NCBI RefSeq assembly: GCF_050633145.1
Contig: NZ_JBOEFY010000035.1
Span: forward strand, 72,291 to 136,290
Reading direction: 5' to 3'
Length of the DNA: 64,000 nucleotides
Source: Kordia sp050633145
GTDB lineage: Bacteria > Bacteroidota > Bacteroidia > Flavobacteriales > Flavobacteriaceae
A program made the translations under genes and the position numbers. Under the pieces are notes generated by a model, which was given only the letters and a program-made list of their open reading frames with translations, made no database searches and was not told the DNA's origin. Numbering within the stretch: position 1 is the stretch's first letter; the number at the start of each line of letters is the position of its first letter. Positions 18,295 to 27,515 of the stretch are shown in pieces.

Positions 18295-19050
18295 TTATTT
18301 GTTCATCCAATCCTTAAAATTACTGGTCTTTTGCCTACTTACAACAAACTCTTGATCCCTTGAATTTGTTACTTGTAACTTTACACGATGGTTAAAATAA
18401 GGTGCTATTTTTTCTATGGAGTTTTTAGCGATAATTTGCCCTCTATTAATTCTATAAAATGCAGTATCGTCTAGCGAATCATATAATTGATCTATCGTCT
18501 CATCTATAATGTATCGTTTGTTGTGAGTAACTCCAAAAGTGATGCTATCTTGAGAATAAATATACAACAGCGCCGATGTTTTTATTTGAACAAAACCACT
18601 TCCTTCTTTAACGAGTATTCCGGTGCGTTTTTTGGGCGCTTGCATGCTTTGAAGAAGGCTTTTTAAAAGTGCAGGATCTACTTGAGAAGTTGTAGCATTA
18701 GATTTTTTAAATTTGTTTAATGCTACACCCAATTCGTCTTGTTGAATAGGCTTTAGCAGGTAATCTACACTATTTACTTTAAAGGCTTGAATGGCATATT
18801 CATCAAAAGCAGTTGTAAAAATAATTGGCGCAACCACTTCTACTTTCTGAAATATTTCAAAACTCAATCCGTCTGCTAATTGAATATCCATAAAAACTAA
18901 ATCTGGCGCAGTGTTTTTTGTAAACCAAACTATTGCATCTTCAACAGTATCAATAATATCTAGCAACTGAAAATTGAAAGCGCTTTTAGTTAATAAGTTT
19001 TGTAATTGACTCGCTGCACGTGATTCATCTTCAATGATTAGTATTTGCAT
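18295..19050 (-). CDS. LytTR-family response regulator (pair A)
   Basis: 251 residues. The receiver domain (1-115) has the acidic pocket IIEDE, phosphoacceptor Asp in LVFMDIQLADG, the TTAFDEYA strand and Lys in YLLKPIQ. A linker follows, then a C-terminal LytTR DNA-binding domain (about 150-250; LLYIYSQDSITFGVTHN, FYRINRGQIIAKNSI). It overlaps its kinase gene by 20 bases and is translated after it. The receiver closely resembles the regulator at 31916-32704 (IADG motif, same AFDEYA and YLLKPI blocks), so pairs A and C are probably paralogous. Confidence 0.95.
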   Translation of the reverse strand: MQILIIEDESRAASQLQNLLTKSAFNFQLLDIIDTVEDAIVWFTKNTAPDLVFMDIQLADGLSFEIFQKVEVVAPIIFTTAFDEYAIQAFKVNSVDYLLKPIQQDELGVALNKFKKSNATTSQVDPALLKSLLQSMQAPKKRTGILVKEGSGFVQIKTSALLYIYSQDSITFGVTHNKRYIIDETIDQLYDSLDDTAFYRINRGQIIAKNSIEKIAPYFNHRVKLQVTNSRDQEFVVSRQKTSNFKDWMNK

Positions 19051-20125
19051 AATTTTTCTTTTGATCAGATAATTTTAATAAGGGTAATGAAACAGTAAAT
19101 TGATTTCCATCGTTTGTAATTTCAGGGAGTTTGTTTGAAATTAATGCATATCGCTGCTCAATATTTTTCAATCCAATTTTTGTAGAGGGAACTTTTGTCG
19201 ATTTTGTTTGAATTTTGTTGTGAACGACTAAAAAATCATCTTTAATTGTTACTGTTATGAGTAATGGTTTTGCTCTAGAAACTATATTGTGTTTGATAGC
19301 ATTTTCTATTAATAGTTGCAAACTCATCGGCACTATCATAGCAGTTAATTTATTCGCTGGAATATTCCAGTTCATTTGTAGATTGCTTCCAAATCTTTCG
19401 GACTGAATATACACATAGGCTTTGGTGAATTTTAACTCCTTTTCGATGGAAGTCAAATTAGTGTTTCCAGATTCTAATATAAAACGGTATACATTAGACA
19501 GATTATCAACAAAATCTTTTGCATGTTCTTTAGGATCTTGATCGATAATATCTCGTAATGTATTTAAACTATTGAATAAAAAGTGTGGTTGTGCCTGATT
19601 GCGCAAGGTATCTAGTTGCGCTTGAATCATGATTTGTTTTGCCTGCTCTTCTTCTCTAATTGATTTTTTTAGTCGTATATAATAATAAACAGCTTCATAA
19701 ATTGCCATTGTCATAATAATGATTAAAAAAATAGGTAAAAGAACCTTTAATAGTACCATGTGACTGGAACTGTATCCCAAAAAAATGAAAAATTTTGCAA
19801 GCAAAAATCCCATTGTAACGTCAACAACTAGTATCACACTAATAATTGCAATAAGCAGGAAAATAATACGTTTCAAATCGTCTTTAAAATCGGGATACTT
19901 TTTCCGCAAAAAAATCAAAATAGATCGTATGATACACCAATCACAGATTGTGGAAACTAATGCGGCAAACCAACCGATAAGTACTAGGTCTATAGATTCT
20001 CTTTCTGATGGATTATTAAATAGATAGTTTGCTATAATACTTATAGTAAGAATACCTATTATACAAAACCAGATATCATTAAACCCTAAATATTGTATGC
20101 GTCTTTTTTTGTTAAGTAATCTCAT
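19031..20125 (-). CDS. LytS-type membrane sensor histidine kinase (pair A)
   Basis: 364 residues. About four membrane segments (20-160) are followed by a short coiled coil and the His_kinase domain of the LytS/YehU type: H-box LRNQAQPHFLFNSLNTLRD and N-box PMSLQLLIENAIKHN. The ATP lid ends in KIGLKNIEQRY. The family signals through a dedicated LytTR regulator, here the overlapping downstream gene. No extracytoplasmic sensor domain is visible, so the stimulus is probably membrane- or lipid-borne, or sensed by the TM region. Confidence 0.94.
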   Translation of the reverse strand: MRLLNKKRRIQYLGFNDIWFCIIGILTISIIANYLFNNPSERESIDLVLIGWFAALVSTICDWCIIRSILIFLRKKYPDFKDDLKRIIFLLIAIISVILVVDVTMGFLLAKFFIFLGYSSSHMVLLKVLLPIFLIIIMTMAIYEAVYYYIRLKKSIREEEQAKQIMIQAQLDTLRNQAQPHFLFNSLNTLRDIIDQDPKEHAKDFVDNLSNVYRFILESGNTNLTSIEKELKFTKAYVYIQSERFGSNLQMNWNIPANKLTAMIVPMSLQLLIENAIKHNIVSRAKPLLITVTIKDDFLVVHNKIQTKSTKVPSTKIGLKNIEQRYALISNKLPEITNDGNQFTVSLPLLKLSDQKKNYANTNH

Positions 20126-20335
20126 GAATTTTAAACTGATTAGTAGAGTCTCTTAATTTGCTTCACAACGAATAACGGGATTATTTGAATACCGTGCAAT
20201 CTAAAAATATGAGCAATACAAAAGTCTCTGCCTATAATTACTATTTTTAATATTTAATTAATCATCAAATATGTAATTATTAGAAACAGTATAAAATAAA
20301 ATTCCTTTGAAACGTCGTAAAATGTTTTTGAATTG

Positions 20336-21220
20336 TTATTGTTTTGGTCTAAGATTTTCAATCACCTGAGCATCTACCCAAAATATGTCTACATTATCGT
20401 AATTGTCTGGAGTCATATTTCTATTGAAAAAAAGGTATTTCCCATCTGGTGTCACACAGGCAACTGCTTCCCAACCTGAAGTATTTATTTTATTTCCCAT
20501 GTTAATAGCTTCACCCCATGAACCATCTTGTTGTTTAAAACTGATATAGATATCAGAATCACCATATCCACTATCTCTTTCACCATCCCAAATTAAATAC
20601 GATTCATCTGGTGCGATAAAAGGATGTGCGTTCATTTTTCCTGTATTAATTTGTTTGCCAAATGCTTTTGGCTCTTCTCGTTTTCCATCTATGAGTTGTG
20701 AATAACGAATAACGCCATCTCCATTAGGCATACCTATCTCATCAAAAACATACGTTCCTTTGGAAGAAGTCGTAAGCCGCATAATTTGTATTTCTTGAAA
20801 AGACGAGTCCAGTTTTTTTAATTCAGACCAATCACCAGTTTGAGTACGTTCTTTATATCGTCTGCCCAAATGCATAGTCTTACCATCTGGACTGATAAAA
20901 GGAGTACCTTTTCTAGGTGATACAATTGACTCTTGCCATTGATTGTTTTTATTTTGGAAAACTACTAGTTCTTGTTTTTTAGTTTCCGCATTGTTTCTAA
21001 TAAAATAGAACTCTTTTAAATCTGGTGTAAAAACGCCACTAACTTCCCAACCATCAGTAGTAACCATACCTGGTGCAAAAATTTCTGGAGTTAAACCCGG
21101 TGGTTTTTGTCCAAGATATAGATTTTCTGTAGTTGATGAGTTATCATCTTTTGAATGCTTTTTTTTAGTATCACAGGCACTTAAAAATACAAGCACTAAA
21201 ATAAAACACATTTTTTTCAT
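20336..21220 (-). CDS. PD40/TolB-like beta-propeller lipoprotein
   Basis: 294 residues with a lipobox (FLSAC at about residue 16), so probably an outer-membrane-facing lipoprotein. The body has several WD40-like PD40 blades: FTPDLKEFYFIR, ISPDGKTMHLGR, IAPDESYLIWDGERDSGYGD, VTPDGKYLFFNRN. It begins after the lipobox with YLGQKPPGLTPEIFAPG, a motif also present in the two related genes of this window (21217-22164 and 29370-30830). Its start codon overlaps the stop of the upstream paralogue (ATGA), so the pair is an operon. Such proteins are often annotated as periplasmic Tol-like; binding partner unknown. Confidence 0.88.
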   Translation of the reverse strand: MKKMCFILVLVFLSACDTKKKHSKDDNSSTTENLYLGQKPPGLTPEIFAPGMVTTDGWEVSGVFTPDLKEFYFIRNNAETKKQELVVFQNKNNQWQESIVSPRKGTPFISPDGKTMHLGRRYKERTQTGDWSELKKLDSSFQEIQIMRLTTSSKGTYVFDEIGMPNGDGVIRYSQLIDGKREEPKAFGKQINTGKMNAHPFIAPDESYLIWDGERDSGYGDSDIYISFKQQDGSWGEAINMGNKINTSGWEAVACVTPDGKYLFFNRNMTPDNYDNVDIFWVDAQVIENLRPKQ

Positions 21221-22164
21221 CGTTCTAAATTTTTAAAATACGTTGTTTTTAACTTGCTGATAATTTCTGTACTTACCCAATAAAAGTTTGATAAACCTCC
21301 TTCTTCGTTATACCGACCAAAGAATAAATACTTTCCATCAGGAGTAATACTAGGGCATGTTTCAGGAAAATTAGAATTCACTTCACTTCCAAGATTAATT
21401 TTTTTTGACCATGTTCCATCTTTCTTCTTAAAATAGACATAAATATCACTTTGTCTTTGACTATCTTTTTTGTTTCGCGCATTTACGACTAAATAATCTT
21501 GTGATGGAGAAATAAAACCGTGAAAACCAAATTCAATTCCAACTTCGTGTACTTCTGGAAATTTTCCATTTTTGTTAGGAGCATAATACATTTTTCGTTT
21601 TGACACATTGGTATAATAAAGATCTCCATTTTTTGCTTGATTCGAATAAAAAACGAAATCTTCATTTATAGGAGAATCAAGTTGTTTTGCATTACTCCAT
21701 GAATTCCCAAGACGGTTTACATACCAAGCTTTTACCGATTCTTTATGGTGAGGCAATGTAAATTCGTCATGAGCTGTAAAATATATCTTATCACCATTAG
21801 GATTCACAAACGGATGCATTTCTCCAGCTTTTTCACCTTTTGTGAAATTTGCTTTTTTAGGAGTTGTCCAATTTTCCTCTTCCAGTTTTGAAAAATAGAT
21901 GCTTGGGTCTTCGTCTTTTATATTAGCTGAGAAATATACTTCATCTAAATTTGGAGAAAACGAGATGCCGTGCTCATATCTTCCATTTACTGAAATAATT
22001 CCAGGAGCAAAAATTTCTGGGATTGAACCTGGTGGCTTTTGTCCAAGATAGGTTTCTCCTGTAATTGATGCATCGCTATGATTTGCTTTCTGTTTTGTCG
22101 TGTTACAAGCATTAAGTAATAGTACCAATACAAGTGTTAAAAGGATAAAGTTGTAATTTTTCAT
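21217..22164 (-). CDS. PD40/TolB-like beta-propeller lipoprotein
   Basis: 315 residues; lipobox LLLNAC (Cys20). PD40 blades include FSPNLDEVYFSA, VNPNGDKIYFTA, ISPSQDYLVVNARN and ITPDGKYLFFGRYN. It starts the mature part with YLGQKPPGSIPEIFAPG, as in the downstream paralogue, with which it overlaps by 4 bases. The signal peptide MKNYNFILLTLVLVLLLNAC is nearly the same, at protein and DNA level, as that of the esterase lipoprotein at 26175-27332 (MRNYNFMILILVFTLFLNAC), although the mature parts are unrelated, which suggests a shuffled leader. Confidence 0.88.
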   Translation of the reverse strand: MKNYNFILLTLVLVLLLNACNTTKQKANHSDASITGETYLGQKPPGSIPEIFAPGIISVNGRYEHGISFSPNLDEVYFSANIKDEDPSIYFSKLEEENWTTPKKANFTKGEKAGEMHPFVNPNGDKIYFTAHDEFTLPHHKESVKAWYVNRLGNSWSNAKQLDSPINEDFVFYSNQAKNGDLYYTNVSKRKMYYAPNKNGKFPEVHEVGIEFGFHGFISPSQDYLVVNARNKKDSQRQSDIYVYFKKKDGTWSKKINLGSEVNSNFPETCPSITPDGKYLFFGRYNEEGGLSNFYWVSTEIISKLKTTYFKNLER

Positions 22165-22190
22165 TGTTTAGATTTCTATGATATTTGCTA

Positions 22191-24176
22191 CTACTTAACA
22201 AAAGCAGGTATAATGGTTTCAGAAATTTGAGTCATTATTTTATCTTCTCCATCATGCCCAGAAATTACAATTGTTAAATCAAGTTCTTCGATCACTATTA
22301 CACGTTGTCCACCGCCTCCCCAAGCAAATGTAGTATCATAACTTTTTTGACCTACTTTTACGAGTGTTTGATACCAAAAATAACCGTAACGATAGTCTTT
22401 TGGCATCCAATCTTGAGTAGGATTTACAATGCCACTGGTAGCTTTGTCAAGATATGCTGTAGAAATAAGCTGTTCGCCGTTTAACTTACCATTATTGAGA
22501 ACCAAATTACCCAATTTAACCATGTCACGAGACATGATCCTTGCACGCCAACCAGCTTGTGGCAAACCGCTAATATGAGTTGACCATTTATAATTTGTAA
22601 TGCCTAATTTGTCAAGCAGCTCCGTTTTAATGAAATCCTCAGCCGTTCCAGGAACAACTGCGTCAATGACTGTCATTACTAACATTGGGTTGAAATTACC
22701 ATATAAATACGCCTGAGACTCATCGGTTATAGGTTCACTTTGCTCCAAAAGCGTCTGAACGAGTCCTTGACCTTTTAATCGAACGGAATCATTCTCAATT
22801 TCTTTCCATTTGTCTCTATCTATAGTCAATCCTCCGTGCATGGTTAATGCCTTATGAAGGGTGATTTTTTCGGCGCCTTTCACTATTTTTTTAGGATCTA
22901 TATCTTTTAGAAAATTAATCAAAGGTTTATCAAGATCTTCCATTGATAAATAGCCCATTTGAATAGCTCTACCCAAAACCAAACTCGTATACGCTTTTAC
23001 AGCTGATGCTTGTCCATGAGGTAAGTTGATACGGCCTTTTTTATAGTAGGATTCAAAAACTAATTTGTTTTTATGTGAAATGAGTAGCGCATCATAACTT
23101 CCATGTTTGCCATCAAAAATTTCTTGAGATAATTTAAGGATTGCTTTTCGATCATTTTCATTCACAGGCAATTCACCTACTGAAATTCCATCTTTTCTAT
23201 CTTCTGGTGTTGTATTTACAAATGCATTATTAAGGTGCGGAATATCCCAGAATGAGACCTCATAATTGTCACTTGAAACATGACTCATTAAGGATGATAG
23301 CCAAGCTATACTACTAACTGCTGTCGCTGGGAATGCAGTTCCATGATTCCCATCAATCACTTCTTTTTGTACGGACAAACCATTATCTCTTCTACCTTTT
23401 AGTAGTTTAATAAACGCTTCGATAGGTTCCACCATGTCTTTTTCTAATGAACCGTATGAAATAAAAACATTGGCATTCAGGCTTGAGTTTTTATTTGACG
23501 CCTCGTAAGGACCGAATTTCGTATTAAGTTCGGATAGATACGAAACTTCATTTTTGATCGATGGACTGCCAATTATATAATTAGTAAAGGTATCGGGTTG
23601 AGTTAATAGTACATAAGCCCCAAATTCGCCTCCCATAGAATAACCAAAATACGTGCGACTGTTTGGATCAGTTCGATACATATTTTCAACATAGGTAAAG
23701 ACATCATTGCGAATAAAGTTTAAATGTTTTTTTCCTTGCCCTAATTGATATTTTTTTTGAATTTTAGGTTTATTTGATTCACGAAAACTATAATCTCGGA
23801 ATCGACTCACATGCGCTCCTCTTTCTTTTATTAGGTCTTTATTTATATCTAATTGCCAAGAAATTCCAACTAAAATAACATCTTCTAGCATGTATTCGGT
23901 AGCTCCAGATAGCATTTCGACATGCCACATAGCATCCGTGTAATAAATGACAGGATACGTTTTGTTTTTGTCCTCTGAATAATCTTCTGGCAACTTTATA
24001 TAAAGCTCATAGTTTCTTTCTGTCTTAGTATCTTTTATTGGAATTACCTGTATATGTGGTAATACTAAGGAAGATACTTCTCCATTTGATGCACGTTCTT
24101 TTACACTATTTTCCTGAGCAAAAGCAGTATTTGCAAGAATAGTGATTAACAATACGAATAATTTAATAGCTTTCAT
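22191..24176 (-). CDS. Esterase (Fes/IroE-like) fused to beta-lactamase-fold serine hydrolase
   Basis: 661 residues with a signal peptide (ends TAFAQ). Residues ~40-300 are an alpha/beta-hydrolase of the ferri-siderophore esterase/esterase-D type: YPVIYYTDAMWHVE, nucleophile elbow FGYSMGGEFG and a late DGNHGTAFP histidine. Residues ~320-661 are a class C beta-lactamase/PBP4-type fold with SxxK in ASAVKAYTS, YxN as YGN, and a GGGGQRVIV segment in place of KTG. Both catalytic sites appear intact. It is the third gene of a run on one strand (26132, 24176, 22164, 21220). Fusion of the two hydrolase types in one exported chain is unusual; substrate unknown (ester, peptide or cell-wall amide). Confidence 0.88.
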   Translation of the reverse strand: MKAIKLFVLLITILANTAFAQENSVKERASNGEVSSLVLPHIQVIPIKDTKTERNYELYIKLPEDYSEDKNKTYPVIYYTDAMWHVEMLSGATEYMLEDVILVGISWQLDINKDLIKERGAHVSRFRDYSFRESNKPKIQKKYQLGQGKKHLNFIRNDVFTYVENMYRTDPNSRTYFGYSMGGEFGAYVLLTQPDTFTNYIIGSPSIKNEVSYLSELNTKFGPYEASNKNSSLNANVFISYGSLEKDMVEPIEAFIKLLKGRRDNGLSVQKEVIDGNHGTAFPATAVSSIAWLSSLMSHVSSDNYEVSFWDIPHLNNAFVNTTPEDRKDGISVGELPVNENDRKAILKLSQEIFDGKHGSYDALLISHKNKLVFESYYKKGRINLPHGQASAVKAYTSLVLGRAIQMGYLSMEDLDKPLINFLKDIDPKKIVKGAEKITLHKALTMHGGLTIDRDKWKEIENDSVRLKGQGLVQTLLEQSEPITDESQAYLYGNFNPMLVMTVIDAVVPGTAEDFIKTELLDKLGITNYKWSTHISGLPQAGWRARIMSRDMVKLGNLVLNNGKLNGEQLISTAYLDKATSGIVNPTQDWMPKDYRYGYFWYQTLVKVGQKSYDTTFAWGGGGQRVIVIEELDLTIVISGHDGEDKIMTQISETIIPAFVK

Positions 24177-24263
24177 GTGTATCTTCTTTTAGTAATAATA
24201 TGTTGTTATGTTTTTTATAATTTTAATTTATGAATCAAATCCGTAAATAGATGAAAGTTCATT

Positions 24264-26132
24264 TTATTTACTATTTTGTAGTTCATGAAGCCTATATCTA
24301 GTACGATTGTTTTGAGGATTTAATTCAAGTGATTTAGTGTAATTTAGAATTGCCAAATCATTTTTTCCTGCTTTCTCACAGGCTTCTGCATAACTATCGT
24401 ACACTTTAAAACTATCTGGATAGAGAATTATGTTTATTTTGAAAGTGGCTAGTGATAATTTCATTCTATTCTCATGGAAAAAATCATAGCCCAAATCATT
24501 TAAATACTCTTCAGTAATTGTTAGATAATTAGCGTCCTGTTCTTTTTTGATTCTATATGCAGTAAGTGCTTTTTCAAAGTCACCTTCAAGAAGGAATTCT
24601 ACAGGTTCTTTTTTATCAGTATCCATCTTGACAAAAGTTGAAGTTATTGCTCCGTCATTTCTATTTTTGAAAAGTAAATTGATCTTTTTATCTTCAGAAT
24701 TTGGTTTGAATTGTATGAGTCGACTAGAGTTTCTTTTAACAAAACTACTATCTGAAATTTTGATTAGTTCTACCGATTTTACGTCAAGTATATTTTTATA
24801 GAATAGCTGATTCTCCTTTTGAAAAACTTCTACCATCCTACCGTCTGCCATATATCTACCAGCAATTTTATCGACTAATGCCTGATCAATTTCCATTTTT
24901 TCATGCACTGGAACATACTTATTCCAATCATATGCTAGCGCAACTGCACGCATTACTTCTGCATTAAACTCTGGAAACGTGGAGTTAGTGAGCACTACTA
25001 CACCATAACCTTTGTCTCTATGAGCTACTATCTCAGCGTAAAAACCTCTATTCCATCCGTGATGCCTAAAATAGATTTCATTTTTTATATTAAGAAGCTG
25101 AAATCCTAAGCCCAATGTAAATGACCAACTAGAATTACTCACTCCATAAGGTGTACCCATTAATACAGCTAAATCTTTTGATAACCCTTTAGTACTATTA
25201 CCATCTAGAGTTTGCTGTACATTGGTTAAAAATTTTGCGTAGTCTTCAGCAGTTGTCCATAAGCCATGTGAAGCCATTGCAGGATAAATAGATCTTCCTC
25301 CTTCTGCCATAGTACCATCTTTCAAATAACCTGTTGCAACCTTTGCTAATTGCTCTGTAGTAAGCGATTGGTTAAACGTACTGTTGTTCATTTCTAAAGG
25401 TTGTAACACGAGTTTATCCATTATCTCTGGAAATGTTTTTCCCTCAACATCTAGCATCATTTGTTGAATGGGCACATAGCTAGTATATGCAAAACGAACA
25501 CTTTCGCCAGGTACTTTATTTGTGGTAACTGGATCGTTTGCAGCTGGAGAAGTTCCGTTTAAGACCTCTACAAGTGTTGGGATTTTATCATTTATATTGT
25601 ATCGTCCTGTTCCGCGAGGATGTATTCCGGCAGAATGATTTAAAATATTCTTTATGGTAACTTTTTTTTCTTTAGTAAATTCATTTTCTGGTACTTTCCA
25701 GGATTTTAAGTAACTATTAATATTTTCATCTAAGTCTAGATTATTTTGTTCTACAAGACGTAATGCACCATAAGCCGTTACTGGCATACTAGTTGCCGCT
25801 GCCTGGAAAAGTGTGTGTGTTGTTACTGGCGTTTGACTTTCTTTATCTGTCACACCATAGCCTTTTGCCCATGCAATTTCACCATTATGTATCACAGCAA
25901 CACTCACACCTGGAATGCCATAGTGTTTCATGCGTTCTTCTATAGACCATGTAGGATCGCCTTCAATGTGTACCCGAGTTGTGAGACCATTTTCTACCTT
26001 TTTTATTAAATCAATTGTGGTATCAGTTTTTGGTTCCTGTACACATGATTGAAAAAGAATGATGAGGAGGAAGATTGTGACATTTTTTTTTATTACGAAT
26101 ACTTTTTTAAGAAATTCTTTTTTTGATTTCAT
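24264..26132 (-). CDS. Beta-lactamase-fold serine-hydrolase-like lipoprotein with TPR; catalytic SxxK lost
   Basis: 622 residues; lipobox FQSC (Cys30). Residues ~60-410 have the class C beta-lactamase-like fold with family landmarks GIPGVSVAVIHNGEIAWAKG, LNHSAGIHPRGTGR, RFAYTSYVPIQQ and FRHHGWNRGFYAEIVAHRDK. At the active site, relatives read QAAS-x-S-K-PVTA, but this protein reads QAAATSMPVTA (110-120): both the nucleophile Ser (A113) and the general-base Lys (M116) are replaced. It is therefore predicted to be non-catalytic, perhaps a binding or sensor protein. The C-terminus carries TPR-like helices (NDLAILNYTKSLELNPQN). It belongs to the hydrolase/lipoprotein run. Confidence 0.87.
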   Translation of the reverse strand: MKSKKEFLKKVFVIKKNVTIFLLIILFQSCVQEPKTDTTIDLIKKVENGLTTRVHIEGDPTWSIEERMKHYGIPGVSVAVIHNGEIAWAKGYGVTDKESQTPVTTHTLFQAAATSMPVTAYGALRLVEQNNLDLDENINSYLKSWKVPENEFTKEKKVTIKNILNHSAGIHPRGTGRYNINDKIPTLVEVLNGTSPAANDPVTTNKVPGESVRFAYTSYVPIQQMMLDVEGKTFPEIMDKLVLQPLEMNNSTFNQSLTTEQLAKVATGYLKDGTMAEGGRSIYPAMASHGLWTTAEDYAKFLTNVQQTLDGNSTKGLSKDLAVLMGTPYGVSNSSWSFTLGLGFQLLNIKNEIYFRHHGWNRGFYAEIVAHRDKGYGVVVLTNSTFPEFNAEVMRAVALAYDWNKYVPVHEKMEIDQALVDKIAGRYMADGRMVEVFQKENQLFYKNILDVKSVELIKISDSSFVKRNSSRLIQFKPNSEDKKINLLFKNRNDGAITSTFVKMDTDKKEPVEFLLEGDFEKALTAYRIKKEQDANYLTITEEYLNDLGYDFFHENRMKLSLATFKINIILYPDSFKVYDSYAEACEKAGKNDLAILNYTKSLELNPQNNRTRYRLHELQNSK

Positions 26133-26174
26133 TTATGTTCTGTCGTTAAGAGGTTTGATGAGTACATCCAGATT

Positions 26175-27332
26175 TTAATTTTCGAGTCTTTGAAGCCACC
26201 TTTTAGCAAGTGAAAATTCCGGATCAATTGTCAGTGCTTTTTCGATCATGACCCTAGCACTTTCAAGCTGACCTTGAGCTCTACGTAAAATCCCCATTCC
26301 GAGATAGGATTCCTTCCCTTCAGGATACACTTCTATGGAATATTGAAAGATTTCTTCTGCGATAATTAAATTCTTACTCATTATGTTGGTAAAACCAAGG
26401 TGAAATATGACCCATATAGGTGGCAGGATTTTATACCCGTATCGTTTTGATAGCATATCGAAATGTTGTGTCATTTTATCCAGTGAGTCCAGATTTTCAT
26501 AGGGATTGAAGTCAGGATATAATGCAAGAAGAAACTGTGTGAAATCCATCGCTGGTACATGACCCTGATTCACCAATTCATCCGTTTTATAGGTAAAACT
26601 CTCAGGTTTATGTTCTTTTACAACACGAGAGAATTCAGAAACAATCTCTGTCAAGTCCTCATCATCACTATAAATGATGTGTAGAGACCTGTTTTCCGTA
26701 AGCGTTTTTAACGGACCTGATTTTATTTTTTGTTGAAGCACTGTTGGTATGTGCATAATTGATGGGCTGCTTGCGAAGTAACTATTAAACAGAAGAGGCT
26801 TGTTGAGTAGCGTATAAACAGTAAAAAAACCACTATTAGAGCCTCCATAAAGCACATTGAATGGAGCAGTCCGGTATGTATTGTCAACATGCGGCATCAG
26901 CTCTGTCTCAAAAAAGCTAATATAGTTATCCGGAATTGTTGTGTCCTTATTTTTCCTTGTTGGCAACAAAATACTATTTCCCTCGGGAAAATCTATTCCA
27001 ATGAGTATCATCTCAGGAATTTGTCCTTCGCCCATGTAGTCTAGTGTAGAAGCTAACATAGCAAACCGAGCTCGGTAATCTGAACCCAACATATATAACA
27101 CAGGATAGGTTTTATTGGAACTATCATAGTTAGCAGGTAAATGGATTGCTAGTGGAATAGTTTTGTTTAACACTTTTGACTGAAGTGAAGATATTTCACC
27201 TAAGGTAACTGCTGGTTCATTGTGTTCTATTGAACGAGTAAAATCAGGATCGCTTACTTTCTGTTCAGTATTGCACGCATTTAGAAATAAGGTGAATACA
27301 AGTATTAAAATCATGAAGTTGTAATTTCTCAT
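26175..27332 (-). CDS. Esterase-type alpha/beta-hydrolase lipoprotein with TPR
   Basis: 385 residues; lipobox FLNAC (Cys20). An alpha/beta-hydrolase of the Fes/esterase-D kind follows: YPVLYMLGSDYRARFAML, PEMILIGIDFPEG, nucleophile elbow LYGGSNSGFFTVY and a late NQGHVPAMDF histidine. It resembles the N-terminal half of the 22191-24176 fusion. The last ~90 residues contain TPR-like helices (GKESYLGMGILRRAQGQLESA). It is the promoter-proximal gene of the minus-strand run and is divergent from the LytS/LytTR pair at 27516, which may regulate it. Confidence 0.85.
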   Translation of the reverse strand: MRNYNFMILILVFTLFLNACNTEQKVSDPDFTRSIEHNEPAVTLGEISSLQSKVLNKTIPLAIHLPANYDSSNKTYPVLYMLGSDYRARFAMLASTLDYMGEGQIPEMILIGIDFPEGNSILLPTRKNKDTTIPDNYISFFETELMPHVDNTYRTAPFNVLYGGSNSGFFTVYTLLNKPLLFNSYFASSPSIMHIPTVLQQKIKSGPLKTLTENRSLHIIYSDDEDLTEIVSEFSRVVKEHKPESFTYKTDELVNQGHVPAMDFTQFLLALYPDFNPYENLDSLDKMTQHFDMLSKRYGYKILPPIWVIFHLGFTNIMSKNLIIAEEIFQYSIEVYPEGKESYLGMGILRRAQGQLESARVMIEKALTIDPEFSLAKRWLQRLEN

Positions 27333-27515
27333 TGTTATTTTTCTATTTAAATGTTGAATAAAAGTATAGCATAATCCATCACTAATAATTTAAATAGGAT
27401 AAACACAACAATTAAATGATAAAACCATTTCGTCATTGATATAAGGCTTTTGTAAAGAAATTATGGAGATTTGTATTTATAGATAGTATCTTTATTTTTT
27501 TAAATAAAAGAGTGT

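Noticed and set aside
20097..20110. GCGTCTTTTTTTG resembling the SigZ promoter box
   Set aside because: It lies inside the start of the pair A kinase gene and lacks the second CGTCTATA box at 19 bases.
24547..24801. 84-codon plus-strand frame inside the beta-lactamase-like gene
   Set aside because: Shadow frame with low-complexity Ser/Leu composition; the minus-strand gene is clearly coding.
27431..27446. CCATTTCGTCATTGAT as a LytTR binding site
   Set aside because: It recalls LytTR-type boxes, but I did not find a second correctly spaced repeat nor the same motif at the other LytTR promoters.
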